Assembly (NCBI RefSeq): GCF_027887165.1
Contig: NC_077230.1
Location: 262,623,476-262,687,475 of the forward strand
Source of the DNA: Monodelphis domestica
Lineage: Eukaryota; Chordata; Mammalia; Didelphimorphia; Didelphidae
Direction of reading: 5' to 3'
Length of the DNA: 64,000 nucleotides
Positions 1 to 17,250 of this stretch are shown in pieces. The notes below the pieces were generated by a model, which was not told where the DNA came from, did not search any database, and worked only from the letters and a program-made list of their open reading frames with translations. The position numbers and the translations under genes were made by a program. Position 1 is the first letter of the stretch, and each line of letters begins with the position of its first letter.

Positions 1-82
1 TCTATCTACTACAGATATTTGGACATTAATTAACTGATATTTAAGTTTAATAAAGAAGTGGATTTACATATATAAAGTATAG

Positions 83-223
<141 letters not shown>

Positions 224-329
224 TGAATAGTGTCTAATAGCATTTAATTATGCATTTTTCCCTCCTTTTCTCACTTAAAACAAAGAAAAGCTGTCCTTAA
301 GACCTTTTCCTTATTCACCCAATCAACTA

Positions 330-890
330 CATCAAAGTTAGGACAGTTCATCCTGTAGTTATTGGACTCCTACTATGTTCAAAGTACTGTATAAAACATT
401 TAAAAGTACAATCTTAAGGAAAAAATGACCAATGCCTTCAAATACTTAAAGCCTAGTAGGAGAGACAAGTTATATGAAACCACTAAATAGCAATACAAAG
501 CAATGTATTCTTAAATGTCAAAATAATTATTATGATATAAGAGATACCATAATGATATAAGAATTAGGGAGGCATTACTAGGGGTTGGGTTGGACTGAAA
601 GTTTTTCATGGAGAAAGATAGGTAGGACAAGTATAACTAACAAAGGAGAAATGGTGTGATTAAATGAAGAATATGTATGTTTGAAGAGCAACAAAGAACC
701 TTCCTTAGTTGGAGTGATAGGATTAAGTAGGAGTAGTAAGTGATAATATTGGGAAGGTGATATGGGAAGATTATGAAGGGCCTTGAATATCAGCCTCAAA
801 GGAGTTTTAAATACTGTATTTTCTAATGGCTTTAGAGAGCTTTTCAGTAAGGAAATGAAAGGAGATAAAATGGCAAGCCTGTACATCTGG
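330..890 (-). mobile_element. L2 LINE 3' region, antisense
   Basis: The + strand shows the reverse complement of an L2 3' end: 'ctactatgttcaaagtactg' (tail region), then 'agcctagtaggagagacaag', and 'gattatgaagggccttgaat'. It is degenerate. The 102-residue reading frame at 578-886 (minus strand) lies inside it and is an L2 relic, not a gene. Confidence 0.65.
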
Positions 891-1007
891 TATTAGCCAT
901 CTTATTACTATCAGAAAGTATTGGGTAAATACTAAATTGTATACAGTATTATGCAAAATATTGTACAAAGAGAACTAGAGCCCTCTTCCCTGCCATTAGG
1001 GCATTAA

Positions 1008-1055
1008 GTGATTTTTACTTCCTTTTGATAGTGTGATTTTTACTTCTTTTTGATA
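1008..1055 (+). repeat. 23-bp near-tandem duplication
   Basis: A 23-base unit (1008-1030) is repeated at 1033-1055 with one C/T difference and a 2-base spacer. It abuts the left end of the RTE-like LINE. Confidence 0.85.
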
Positions 1056-3865
1056 GCTCTCCTCCACAAAAGTCCTACTCTGATGCCTCATCGTGGTGTG
1101 GAGGTGACCCTGGGTTCTCGAAGGCTATGCCAGCGGAGCGCAAGCTCTGACAGGTTCTACCAAGCTGGAAAGGCTTCGAGTATGGTCCCAATGACAGACT
1201 GTGTCTGCTGTCCAAGGACCAGCCTAGCTAAGTACAGAGAGGCTCATCACCAGAAGGCTGGCCTCTAGGTGATGAATTCTTTGTCCATGCTGACCTATGA
1301 AATATAAAAGTAAAAGATGGCCTTTCATCTTATGCAGTCCCCTTCCATTTCCACAATGACAGTAGTGGAAAAAAAGGGCAGGGGGTACTAAGAATCACAG
1401 TGTTTAGACTGTCTAGAGACATTAATTTAATGGTTGGTACTCTTTATTATGAGATTTCAGTCCAACAATCAAATTGACAGGCTCTTAGAGAAATTGAACC
1501 ACATCTATACTGACATTTTGTAAAAATGAAGTCTGAAAGTATAAGGAATTTTCATCTAAAAAGAAAGATCATACACAAGTTTTTCTTGAAGAAATGAATA
1601 AAGGAAATAAAGGAGTTGGTTTTGTGGCATTTCCAAAGACACCAAAAACATCATTTTACTCGCCACTTGGTCATTTTGCCTTGCAGTGCCCATGGTGAAA
1701 GTAAGTTGTAAACTACTCAGAAGCCTCCTATTTGTATATCCTGAATAAACTCTTCAGGAAGAGATTTGGAAATCACTGCACATGTCCAAGCTGCATCATA
1801 AAAGATGAGATTAAGCAGAAAGGAAATGACTAGTTGCTGATTTAGGAATCATTTCAGAATCATTGGTCTTTGTGCAGTAAGTTACCAGGTGGTTAGAGCA
1901 AAGGTTAGAACTAATACCAAATTAGAAGAAAGAAAGAAAGAAAGAAAGAAAATGAGAAGACAATTCTGCAGGCAATTATAATTCTATTTTAATTTATTTA
2001 AACAATTTATTGAGTCTCAAAAATTGGAAATAGAGAAAAATAAAGACATTGACTTTGGTTAATAACTTAAACCTATATAAAACAGTTGCCCACATTAAGG
2101 GACCAAAACAGTCAAGAAGCTACCCTTGTTGGCCAATTCTTAATCCTCTAACCAGGCAAGAAAGTGTAGAAGACAATTGACAACATCAGTTCAGGCAACA
2201 AGTTTATTTATGAAACATGGAATGGTGCAAGAATTTCCAGCAGGAGGTTTATTCCAGCAAAATAATGAAAAACCATGGAAGATAAAACTAATCTTGCAGA
2301 GACCTTGGTGTGAGATTCAAGAGAATTCATAGATTAAATTGAAAAAACACCAGATAGATGTGAAATGAAACCAATTTGCCAGCTTCTTTATAATGATTTG
2401 TTCTCATCAGTGATGGTAGAATTGCCACAGTTTGATTCTTCCACCAAAATACTAAGTCTATGTGAAAAAGTGGGAATGATACTTAAGAAGATACAAATAT
2501 GAATAACATCTGGATTTTTACAAATGCAGAAGAAATATATGCAGAGGATACACACAACATGTTAAAAGGGACTCAAGATTCATCTTTTCAAGATAAATCT
2601 AAAAGAGGAAACATCCAAATAAAAAGAAAAGATCATAGATGTTAACAGACAGAAAATGAGCAAGAAGAGATTATCAATTATTAGATGATATTCTTTCCAC
2701 TTCTGTATAAAATCTTCATGGGAATTATATTACACAAGGTATACTTGATGGAAACATAAGAAAGGATTAGATAGGCTTTTATAGTTAATTTTTCTGCTAC
2801 ATTAATTTTTCACAGTCACAACTAAGAGACATAGAAAACATAAGATTACTTTTGTGTTTGTTGATTGAAATAAAAATTGATTCAGTAGAGCAACATACAT
2901 CCTTAAATTCTTTCCTTCAGCAGTATCTCCTATGCATATATTAAAATAACATAAGTGTCCTTGATAATCAACAAGGTTAACTTTGTTCAGTGATCTTTGG
3001 CATATCAATATCCAATAAAGCATAAAACAGAGATTTGCTCACTAAAGTTGTTCACAAATGTCATGGAGTTGGTTTTGCACAAAATCCAGATATAAGAAAA
3101 CTTCTTTATAGGTGAAAAGGTTTTCTTGGTACTCTTTTCGCAGATGACATCATGTGTATAACAAATTGTAGAACATTATCAAGCTATACAGATGAGAGAG
3201 TTGGCTTAAATAAAATCAGTTTAGCAGTTTAGCAGTCACACAGGAAAACAAGTGGATGAAGAATGCATATTGTCCAGAATACTAAATGTAGTTGGATAAT
3301 CTGCTCATTAAATTAGTCCATCTACATATACATATATCTTGGACAGAAGAGATTGAACTAGATCGCATTTGGGAAATTATACAGTACTTTCAGCGATCCC
3401 AAGCTGCTCTCTGCCACATAACCTGTTTCTCTAATACCAATGTTTTCTTCTTGTTGCTATTTTATTGACAATCATGGAAAATCATGACCTCAGAAGAATC
3501 AGAGTTGCAGGTGACTCAAAGGGCAATGAAAGGGGCATGGTGGTTGTAAACAGGCTGTAGGAGTATACAAGTGATGACTTGTATGTGAATGATAGGTATC
3601 ATGGACACACAGGACCAAAAATGACACTAGACAAGTCCTGTAATGAGAATCAGAAATTATAGATTGTGCTACCTGAGTACTTACCTGCTATTCATGAAAT
3701 ATTAAAATAACCTAGGAAGGCCTTCAGCATTTTGAATAGATCCTCTATGGAGGACTTATGGAAAATAATGGACAAAAATCGTACAGGATGAGCAGGCGTG
3801 GAAGAGTTGTGATCTGTACTGTTGGAGGGATTACCTTTATCGATGGGCTCACGGATCCATTGTAT
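1056..3865 (+). mobile_element. RTE-like LINE, near full length, degenerate (copy 1)
   Basis: A CpG-bearing 5' block (1056-1270) is followed by decayed coding sequence in the order of an RTE-clade LINE. Around 1585-1680 the frame gives GNKGVGFVAFPKT, like the GVGF segment of the endonuclease. Near 3140 the frame gives LFADDI, the reverse-transcriptase palm motif. Near 3500 it gives ELQVTQRAMKG, the conserved RTE C-terminal segment. The end near 3860 matches the end of copy 2 at about 16815. Stops and frameshifts are frequent. The clade name is from motif recognition only. Confidence 0.65.
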
Positions 3866-4039
3866 CAAAGTAAGTTTGATAGCTCATTTTCTCTCAAAAT
3901 GTACTTTGTTCTTCCTGACTAATCATGGAATCTATCTGAAAATATAGGAAGAGCTCCTTCAGTATAAAGTTAATTAAATGCTTTCATGGCTGCAAAGTTA
4001 TTTATTTATTTGCTTACTTGCTCATTTTTTTTAAATTGA

Positions 4040-8479
<4,440 letters not shown>

Positions 8480-9120
8480 CACCATAATTTTTCCTTGATA
8501 GTTATCTTTGTGTCCTGTTTACCAATTAATTCTTGAAACTGGTTACGGGACCTAATTATTTAGAAAAGCTGCTTCCCTTGGAATTATGATCTTATATCTT
8601 TGTAGGTACCTCTTTGAACAGTGCCAGTTTCAATCCATCCATATATTTTCATGCTTCCTAGTTTTTGTCCATGGAGTCCTTCCCTAAATTCTTCCCACGG
8701 TGAACCAGGGACCTTTTCATGACTTTCCAGCTATTAGCACTCAGTTTTTCTACATGGCTATCCCACCTTATTTTCCTCTCATATATTTCTTTGGGAAAGT
8801 GTGGTAACCTATTTATTCCCATCATGCATCTCTCATTTATTAGTTTGGGCAGCCTGAAATTTTGATTCTTTAGAGATTGACTCTTTGGTGTCCAGCCATA
8901 TAGTATCACTGGAAAAATATTTGTATTAAAGATAAGGGTTTTGGGGTTGTTGTTTTTTTTTTAAAGAAAATCCTTAGTACTCTTGAAAATGCTATGCAGT
9001 TTGTGAAATACAATTCATTCCACTCTTTTCTTCATGTTCAGGTCTCCACTTACCTTGTTATTTATATGCTGTGTCCATCCAAAATGCATGTATTGATGAA
9101 CTGGCATGTTAAATTTTAGT
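8480..9120 (-). mobile_element. RTE-type LINE C-terminal fragment, antisense
   Basis: The minus strand has an 83-residue open frame at 8658-8909 with LYGWTPKSQSLKNQNFRLPK, then RCMMGINRLPHFPKE and KIRWDSHVEKL. This is the layout of the RTE/R4-type C-terminus (cysteine/tryptophan segment, re-arranged Q-R-x-M segment, then a W-x-x-H-V segment). It is a relic, not a host gene. Confidence 0.5.
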
Positions 9121-9279
9121 ATTGTCACAGATACACATGCAGATCACACCAGTATATAATAAGCATCTGTTTAGAAGGATTTAGACATTGAAAAAACAAA
9201 GTAGATTCTGGAAGTTTTGAAAATTGTTGAACCCAATGGGAAAATTTAATGCAAAAAGAAGTTTTTGACTTAGTTTCCA

Positions 9280-10178
9280 TCTTTTTTTCTCCAATCACTT
9301 GGCTACCATCATTGTTCAAGTCTTAATCACTTCTCACGTGAACCATTACAGTGACTTAATAATTGATCTCCCTCCTAATTTCTGTCCTCTCCAGTTCTTC
9401 CATACAACTGGTAAATTGATATTCATAAATAAAACATCTGAAAATGTTACTCCTGGGCTAAAGAAGCTTCTTTGGATCCTTATTTCTTCTAGAATAAAAC
9501 ATGAATTCCTTTGTTTGATATTTAAACCCTTCAGGGTCTGGCTTCAGCCTATCTTTCTAGAGCAAAGGTTCTAAATTTGAGCTTGGACATTAATGGGAAA
9601 AATGTAGTGATAACTATATTTCAATATAATTGATTTCCTTTGTAATTCCCTGTATTTTATGTATTTTAAATCATTATTCTGAGAAAGGGCCATTAAGATT
9701 GATCAAATTGCCAAAGGGGTCCATGACATAAGAACTCCTGCTCTAAACTGATTTCACATTACTTCCTTCATGTACTCTATTTTCTAACCAAATTGGCATA
9801 CTTGATGTTCCCCATATATGATATTTCATCTCCCACCTCTGTCTTTGCAGTCTGCCCTTGATGCGTGGAGTGTTCATCTCTTCACCTCTGCCTTTTAGAA
9901 CCCTTAGCTTCCTTCATGGCTCAGCTCAAGTGACACCTCCTACACAAGTTCTTTCCTTATCCCTCTAATTATTAGATTTTATCCCCATAAATTGTTGCAT
10001 ATTTATTTTGTATAATTTGTATTTACATCTTTGTGTACATGCCATCCCTTTATTTCCCCTTTCTAGGTAGAATATAAACTTTGTGGCCAGGTACTTTTTA
10101 TTTATGTATTCCCAGTACATAACAGGGCTTGACACATAGTAGGCACTTAATAAATTCTTGTTGAATTGAATTCGATCA
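9280..10178 (+). mobile_element. L2 LINE 3' region
   Basis: Sense L2 3' end with landmarks 'tttaaacccttcagggtctg' (9520-9540), 'ggctcagctcaagtgacacc' near 9920, and the terminal 'gacacatagtaggcacttaa' followed by 'taaattcttgttgaattgaa' ending near 10172. It is interrupted at 9563-9740 by a hAT-type element. Confidence 0.85.
9563..9740 (-). mobile_element. hAT-type non-autonomous DNA transposon inside L2
   Basis: A 178-bp insertion splits the L2. Its ends are CAAAGGTTCT and AGAACTCCTG (imperfect inverted ends). It is flanked by TTCTAGAG (9555-9562) and CTCTAAAC (9741-9748), decayed copies of the nTCTAGAn target duplication typical of hAT-Charlie elements. Interior text such as 'caaaggggtccatgacataa' is the reverse complement of a common mammalian hAT-like repeat. 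Orientation is by that resemblance. Confidence 0.65.
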
Positions 10179-10655
10179 CTTGTTCAGTTGATGCATCAAT
10201 AGATGGTAGTGTAATATATTGAGAGCTTCTAGTTCTCTTGCCAGTGAAACTCTTTGAGAGTCTTCCAACAGCATTCTACTCCCTGGATTACTACTGGAAT
10301 TTCTTATATTAATCTCTTTTGTTAGAAAAATTTCCCAGTTTTCCAGAAACATTTAGATGCCAACTTGTGAAGGACCTTTATTCTGCCCAGGAACATATAG
10401 AATTGAATTAGTTAAGTAATGGTGTATGGTACTGTGCTTTACTTCATTAAAGACAGAAAATGAGTCAAAGGGAACACCAAGTATGCAGTCATGTGAACCA
10501 ATTTTTAGGGCAATTTAAATTACTTTCAGAGCCCAGATGTATTAGAGTCATGCATGCACTTTTTTTTGACATGGAACGTTGTACTTTGTTCTCTAATATT
10601 ACAGTTGCAATGGATTTAATGATGGTGTTTGATAGCTGAATAAAGAAAATTCCAG

Positions 10656-10870
10656 GGGGCAGCTAGATGGTTTAGTAGATAGAGCACCAGGCCTGGAGAT
10701 GAGAGGACCTGGGTTAAAAAATGGAAAATGGCCTCAGACAATTCCTAGCTGTATGATTCTGGGCAAGTCACTTAATCCCAATTTCCTAGCCCTTGCTACT
10801 CTTCTGCTTTGGAACTGATATTTAGTATAGATTCTAAGACAGAAGGTAAGAATTTAAAAAAAAAAGAGAG
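10656..10870 (+). mobile_element. Marsupial tRNA-derived SINE (WSINE/MON1-type) with perfect TSD
   Basis: The SINE runs from a ggggcagctagatgg head through a B-box-like region and 'gggcaagtcacttaatccca' to the 'ctaagacagaaggtaag' end and an A-rich tail. It is flanked by a perfect 12-bp target-site duplication AGAAAATTCCAG at 10644-10655 and 10871-10882. Confidence 0.92.
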
Positions 10871-10882
10871 AGAAAATTCCAG

Positions 10883-12434
10883 CCATGAGTTAGCTAAAAA
10901 TGGACAATATAGATGTTATAATTATTGTAATAATCAGTTTCCTTGCCTTTAAAATAAGAATTTTGTAATATTTTGGAAAGCTAGTCATATATTTGCACTG
11001 CAACGCCTTTTAGTATTCCAAAACTGTGCCCCAAAACAGCACTGTTGGCAATTACAACAGCTTGCCAAGGATAAATTCCTATAACTGCTTTTGATACAAC
11101 ACAAATAATGGATAATTCAAGAGGTTTAAATTTAATTCCAGTTGCATAATATTAGAAGCAAACTTTTTTACATTTACAAAATACTTCTAACATATTATCA
11201 CATTGGTCTACAAAATAGCTTTCTCAGGTAGATACAATAAATATCATCTCCACTTGAAACCAGGTGTTGCAGGTCTAAATCTATCATTCTTTTTTTTTCT
11301 GCAGAGTAGAAGAAATATTTTGAAAGCACATTTTTAAGTTGGAGAGGAGAGAAATAAAAGTATCATTTTACATTTCAATTTCCTAGAAACAAAAGAATTC
11401 TTTATAGATCTTACTTATCAAGTTACTTCCATTAGCAGCTTCCTGGATTAGAGCTTTACCTATCTAAACTACTATTCCTAAACTTTTCTTTAAAAACCTT
11501 TTACTATAACCATTGCTACATGGTGGTTACTTTGTTTTGTTTGCAAAATCTTCATAAAGAATTTTAAAATTTTATTAATAGATGTCTATTATGAAATTGT
11601 CCCCAATGTTAATATGTGTTTCATTTGATATATATTGTTTATTTGTTATATGAATTCAGATATATTTCAACTCATTTCATGTCTCCTGAACCACAGTTAT
11701 ATGTAATAAAAACTAGAACTAACTATGGTAAAGCCTATAAGGTAAGGATTAGTCAGAACTAACAATACCAATGTAATATAAAGTACTTCTGCTGTAATTT
11801 TGAAAAATTCAATGAAATTAGTCAGAAGATGTCATTAGATGTTTCCTCAATTGTGACTCTTTTCATATATTGAGGGGAGGAGGAAAGTTTATTCTTTTAA
11901 GAGAACAACTATTTTGGTTATTTTATTTAACTTTTATCTGGCAATTTTTAATTGCTGACTTTATAATATTCTTCTCCCCAAGATTTCTATTCACAAATTT
12001 GGTGTGTATCTATGTAATTAGATTCGGTAAAGAGCTCATTCCCCTTGTCATTGCCCTTTATTGATAGTGACCCATTGTAGCTACATTGTTCCCCAGTCTC
12101 TGAATGTAACAATATTTTGAAATAATATATTTTTCCCTTTTGTGTTAAAAGACTCATTTACCAGAAATTTGACCACTAGTTGATAATTTTTTCTTTCTAT
12201 AGCAACTATAGATAAAAATATTTCTATAACAACTATAGATAAAAATATTAAGTGGCTATCATTAGGTGCTACTATGAAGGGTGAAAGAGGGGCAGGAAAG
12301 TGAAGGAGGAGAGGCAGTAGAAAATGCTATTAATACTGTCAGCAAACATTAATCATCTTTGTATGGACTGCATCCAGTGACCAAGAGTAAACACTACTGG
12401 AGAAATCGCATAACACAAATAATGACATTTTTCC
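10883..12434 (+). other. CCDC82: Unassigned intron stretch
   Basis: AT-rich sequence with no recognised family. The only structure seen is the tandem duplication at 12194-12247. Confidence 0.5.
12194..12247 (+). repeat. 27-bp tandem duplication
   Basis: Units 12194-12220 and 12221-12247 differ by a single G/A change at the ninth base (TTTCTATAGC versus TTTCTATAAC). It is a recent local duplication. Confidence 0.95.
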
Positions 12435-12560
12435 TGTTAATGAAGTCAATCAATCAATAAGCATCAGCCAGCATTTTTAACTGTGTGACAGGCACTATAC
12501 TAATTATTGGAAATTGAGAGAAAGACAAAAACAGTGTAGTATCTAACCTGAAGGATCCTT
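12435..12560 (-). mobile_element. L2 LINE 3' tail, antisense
   Basis: The + strand shows 'caatcaatcaataagcatca' then 'gacaggcactatactaatta', the reverse complement of an L2 terminus. Confidence 0.7.
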
Positions 12561-12589
12561 GGGATTGATTTCATTGTGTGCAAAAAGAC

Positions 12590-13900
12590 AAGAAACATTT
12601 CATGAGATATTTGGCCCTTTCACCTTACATTGTCCACTGTGAACATAAGAAAAGAGAGCACCATGAAAATAATTTTAATTTATATGCTAAGATTAATTGA
12701 AAAGAAGGAATAATTAGAGAAGTTGAGTAAAGAATTTGACAAGATCCTCCAAATGAATTAAATCTATGTCTTGATGCTTAATGGATTCATTGCAAAAATA
12801 GTTGTAGGAGAGGAGGCCAAAGCTTATTGAAAATGTTTGGGATTGAGAGTTGTAAATCTATATGATACTCAGAAATCCTAAGCATATACATTATGAATAT
12901 TCAAGCAGAGATGGATGATGTTGCTTGTAGAAAGCACTGAAACTCATCATAAAAAATTAAATTGACTATATTTTTAACAGATTGATAGTTTTTTAAGAAG
13001 CAGTAGTCATTTTGAAATAACACTGAGAAGATACCTTTTTGTGATTACAACAGCTCTAATACAGCTTTAATAAACAGCTAATTAACTTAAAAATTAGAAA
13101 TGAACAATATAAAAAATGTAGACATTGCCACAGTTTAAGATATAAAAAGAGTATAAAAGGCATCATAGACATATATGACCAGGAAAAAAAAGATATTAAT
13201 AAATCACATCAGATTGAAGGATAAGGAAATCTACAATGCCACAGGATTATTCACAATATTATGGATGATTTATTAAAATACATGGACAAAAATCCTGTGG
13301 GATAATAATATTTGAAGGGGTAGTGATTTAAAGTGGTAAAGGATAATAGCTTCATCATAACATCAGAGGCCAGATATTTATGGTTACACAATTGACTGAA
13401 AAGGACAGAGAAAATGAGAATTCAGGGACTTATTGTATGTTGATTTTAAGAAAGCATTTTCTCCTCTTCAAATGTGTTTCCATTTATTAATTTATTCATT
13501 AGAATTTTGTACATTTTGTATATTGCAAATTTAACTATGGATATAATTTGTCCAAAGATCTGCTGAATATACTAATAGCTCCAAATAAGATGCAAAAAAG
13601 GAAACTATATAATTGCCTTTTCCATTGCTATTGAAAATATGTAAAGTGCTAGCAAAAGAATCCCCTATTGAGATTATACTTTAAAATTTTGGGGGGTTTT
13701 TTGTTTTTTTTTTAGTAAAGATTACAATACTATAGAAAGATTGGTCTAACTATCCACAAAGAGGAGGGTAAATTCATATTGTCCAAATTATGTCCTCTGA
13801 AGAGGTACTTGTTCAGTTAATCCATCAATATTTTGTATAAACATATTTATGATGATGGTATAGGAAAATACCAAATGATGAAATTCCCTCTACCAGTGCA
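12590..13900 (+). mobile_element. RTE-like LINE, degenerate 5' part (copy 2)
   Basis: Near 13420-13460 the frame gives YVDFKKAF, the reverse-transcriptase motif seen as [F/Y]-x-DFKKAFD in RTE-type LINEs. Surrounding sequence has many stops. The likely continuation of the same copy is the C-terminal piece at 16190-16820, split by the antisense L2 at 13925-15570. The left boundary is uncertain. Confidence 0.45.
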
Positions 13901-13924
13901 GGTCAGCACCTTTTTAAAAATGTA

Positions 13925-15570
13925 TCAACCAAAAATTAAATACTAAGTACTAACTATAAGCCAGTTTGATTGTACTAGACCCTGAGAACACAATGAATAA
14001 AACAATCCTTACAAGGAATTTGCATACTACTATATATGGGCTTATATAAATAATAATACAATGGACCTATATAAATACACACAAAACAATTATAAATGGG
14101 AGGAAATTTGAAATGCAAGGTTGTTTGGAAGAGAAGGTCCCAATAATGGAGGTGATCAGGAAAGGCTTCATATAAAAGGTAGTGCTGAGGTTCATCTTGA
14201 AGAACTTTCTGAGGCAGAATAAAAGAGCATTTCTGTTATAGAGGATAAGCTGTGCAAAGGCATACTGATGGAAGATGGAGTGTAAATTGTAAGGAACAGA
14301 GGGAAATCCCAGTATGACTAGATCATAGAGTATAAGAGGAGAGTATGGTTCTATGAGACTGGAAAATAATTTGGAGCCTGATTGTGAAGGGCTTAAGTCA
14401 AAGCCAAACGGAGGCATTTATATTTAATTTCAAAGACAAAGGGAAACCAGCAGAATTTATTGATCATCATCTGCAATTGAGGAAAATCACTTTGGCAACA
14501 GTGTAAAGGACTGAATTAAGGAGAGATTTGGGGCAAGAGACCATGTAAGAGGCTGTGGCTGTTATCTAGGCAAGAGGTAATGGCAAACTTAGTTCTGGAA
14601 CTATGGTAGCAATGTTAGAGAAAAATGGTTGAACATAAAGAGATATAGTTTTGAAAATGACAATATTTGAGAATCAATGTTATGGTGTGAGGAAGAATGA
14701 GGAGTTGAAGATAATGCCAGTGGATCTTTGATCCTGAAAGATTGTTGGTGCCTTCAGCAGAGGAAAGTGTAGAAGAGGTGGGCAAGATTGGCAGATGTGG
14801 AGATAATCGTGTTTTGGACATATTAAATCTGAGGTGTCTCTAGCACCTGCAGTTTGAAATGCACAATAGACAATTGGAATTGAAGCTCACAAGAGAGCCT
14901 TAGGCCAGATAATATAAATTGTAAGAGTACTGAGTAGAGAGAGTTTGATTAGACCTATGGGAACTAGTGATGTCTATGATAATATGTGTGGAGTAGGAAG
15001 TCTGAGATATCCTTGGAGAATGATCAGGATGATAATCAGAAAAGGGGCCTGACAGGAAGAGAACCAAAAAAGTATCATCAAAGTCTCAGAGAGGTAAGAG
15101 TAGTCAACAGTGTAAAATACAGCAAATAGGTTGAAAAGGATAAGGACAGAAAAAAGATGATCAAAGATGATCAGATATTATAGCTTAGAGCTTATTGTTT
15201 ACTTTGGAAAGAGCGGTTTCAGTTGAGTTGTGATGTCAAAAGCCAGACTACAAAGAGTTTAGGAGTGAGAGGAGAGGAAGTGAGACGATGAGGATGCATG
15301 GTTTTCACCAGGAGTGTGCCTGACAAAGGAGATATATATAAGAGATATAAATACTGAGGGAAAAGAAGTGAGTGTAGGAGAGGATATGCATCGATTTTGA
15401 GATAGAGAATTGGAGAAGAAGCTATTGGCAGCTTGAGTAAGAAAGAAGATTTAGAAAACTTTTTAGGGAGTGGTGGGAGTGAGGTTTAGAACCAACTGGG
15501 AAAGAATAAAAGAACTGCCTGGATGGAGAGGGCTCTAGTTATAAAGATCATAATGACAACTCTTGGTTTG
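13925..15570 (-). mobile_element. L2 LINE, long antisense copy
   Basis: The + strand is the reverse complement of about 1.6 kb of L2. Landmarks are 'tactaactataagccag' (tail end), 'ttgtgaagggcttaagtcaa', 'aatcactttggcaacagtgt', 'ggctgtggctgttatctagg', and 'ggacatattaaatctgaggt'. The minus-strand frame of 116 residues at 14067-14417 lies inside it and is a LINE relic. Confidence 0.75.
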
Positions 15571-16057
15571 ACTGTGGATTCTTGGACACCTTGCAATAAC
15601 TACATGTACTCTCCAGGACTCTGTGACCCACAATTTTAAACCACCATTTGAGGTAAATATTTGTAGAGATCCAGGTGTCTGTGCTCAATTGAAAATGATA
15701 TGAAAGAATTTATCTCAAACAAATCCACCTCATACTTTATCTGAGAGAATAAAGTTGGAAACATGATGGACTGGAGCAAATGCACATCTTATTTCAAAAA
15801 CTAAAATTTATCAAACATAGGTCAATAACTAAAGAATGACTCATCCTGGAAAGCTAAGTGTTGACAAATATAAGCAGTTGATTCATTGCAGACATTTCCT
15901 TTTTTATCATTCTGCTCTGTGAAAAATATGTGAAATATGGTATTTTTTCCTCATAAGGCTTCAGGAGACATAAAAACTAACTGACTCTTCAAAAGAAGCT
16001 CAATTATATTGATGTGACCTACAACATTGTTTTAGAGCATTACCTGGGGCACTAAGA

Positions 16058-16165
16058 GAATTTACATAGGGTCACATAGCCAATATTTGTCAGAGGCAGG
16101 ACTTGAATCCTGATCTTCCTAACTTCAAGGCCAACTTTCTATCTACCACACCACACTGCTTGTCT
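16058..16165 (-). mobile_element. MIR-type SINE fragment, antisense
   Basis: 'agggtcacatagccaatatt' followed by 'aggacttgaatcctgatctt' and a lysine-tRNA-like 'ccacactgct' end, read antisense to MIR/THER1. Confidence 0.65.
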
Positions 16166-16189
16166 GAGCAATAGACTAAAACTAACTGA

Positions 16190-16820
16190 ATTCAGAATAT
16201 GATGCCCATATTACTACATGCAGTTGGATAGACTGCACATTCAGTTAATTTATCAGCTCTTTATATCTTGGTCAAGCACTGGAGCAAAGCCTGGAAATGA
16301 AATGGAGAAAGAAAGCACATTGGATAGCATTTGGGAAATGCACAGCATTGTTGGTCATCCCAGCTATGCTAGAAAAACATCTTCTAAAAACACATTCTTC
16401 CTATGAAGGTATAAGATTTTGAATTATGAAAGGTAACAGTATCCAAGAACCAAGATTTTAGTAAACTAAAGGGCATTGATGGGTATAAGTAGGCTGTAGC
16501 ATATTGCCAGTAGTCGTCTATATCAAAATTGGAGCAAAAATATTTCATCCAAGTAAGAAATGTGTGACGAGGAAAGGAGTTAGGCAGTCATGTATTGAAG
16601 GCTAGTAATAACTAATGACCATCCTGATTGTTATGCTGGTACTGAAGAAATGTTAAAAGACCTAAGAGGAATGTTTTCATCATGTTTGGTAAATCGTGTG
16701 GAGAGTTTCTGGGAGAACATGGACAAGAAATGAATGATATGAAAAAGCCTGAATGGTTTGTAATCTGAATTGTTGGAAGAAATAACCACATTGATGAAAT
16801 CATGGGTCTGTTGAAGTACG
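16190..16820 (+). mobile_element. RTE-like LINE C-terminal part (copy 2)
   Basis: This aligns with 3255-3865 of copy 1. Shared stretches are 'gttggataatctgctcatta' (3290) against 'gttggatagactgcacattc' (16222), 'gcatttgggaaat' in both (3366, 16328), and the endings 'gtgatctgtactgttggagg' against 'tgtaatctgaattgttggaa'. Two separately decayed copies of one family are thus visible in the window itself. Confidence 0.65.
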
Positions 16821-17139
16821 AATTTTTAATTCCAAAATTAATGATTCTATAATAGGCTATATTTTATTCAGGTAAAACTACAAATAATATCCATTTCCAC
16901 TTCATATAACTTCACAAACTGTTTTTAAAAACAATCATTTTAAATCTGTTCAAAGAACTATACAACTCTAAAAACATAACCAAATGCCATAGACTTCAAT
17001 TAAAATTAATTAGTAATTTCTCTGGTTCACAAAGGCTTTCCATACTTTTTACAAGTTAGCCCTAAGCCCTTTCTTTTAATTCTTTTTAAAATGGCTAGGC
17101 CACAAGAAAGTTTGAATGAGTCATCAGTGAAAAGAATAC

Positions 17140-17250
17140 TAGGCATAGGAGTCACAGGATTTGAGTTTTATGTGTTGACCCTAATTACTTAGTGACCTTG
17201 GGGAAATGACTTGGCCTCTCTGGGCCAAGTTGGATTAGAACTCTAAGATT
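17140..17250 (+). mobile_element. MIR-type SINE fragment
   Basis: 'taggagtcacaggatttgag' then 'gaccttggggaaatgacttg' and 'gcctctctgggcc', the MIR core and downstream part. Nothing recognisable lies between 17250 and 17790. Confidence 0.65.

Noticed and set aside
13140-13340. Possible third RTE-like 3' end ('acatggacaaaaatcctgtg')
   Set aside because: Resembles the end of copy 1 over a short stretch only, and it lies before the RT motif of copy 2, which is the wrong order; too weak to call.
14067-14417. 116-residue minus-strand reading frame
   Set aside because: It lies wholly within an antisense L2 copy; the frame follows L2 3' sequence and shows no host domain.
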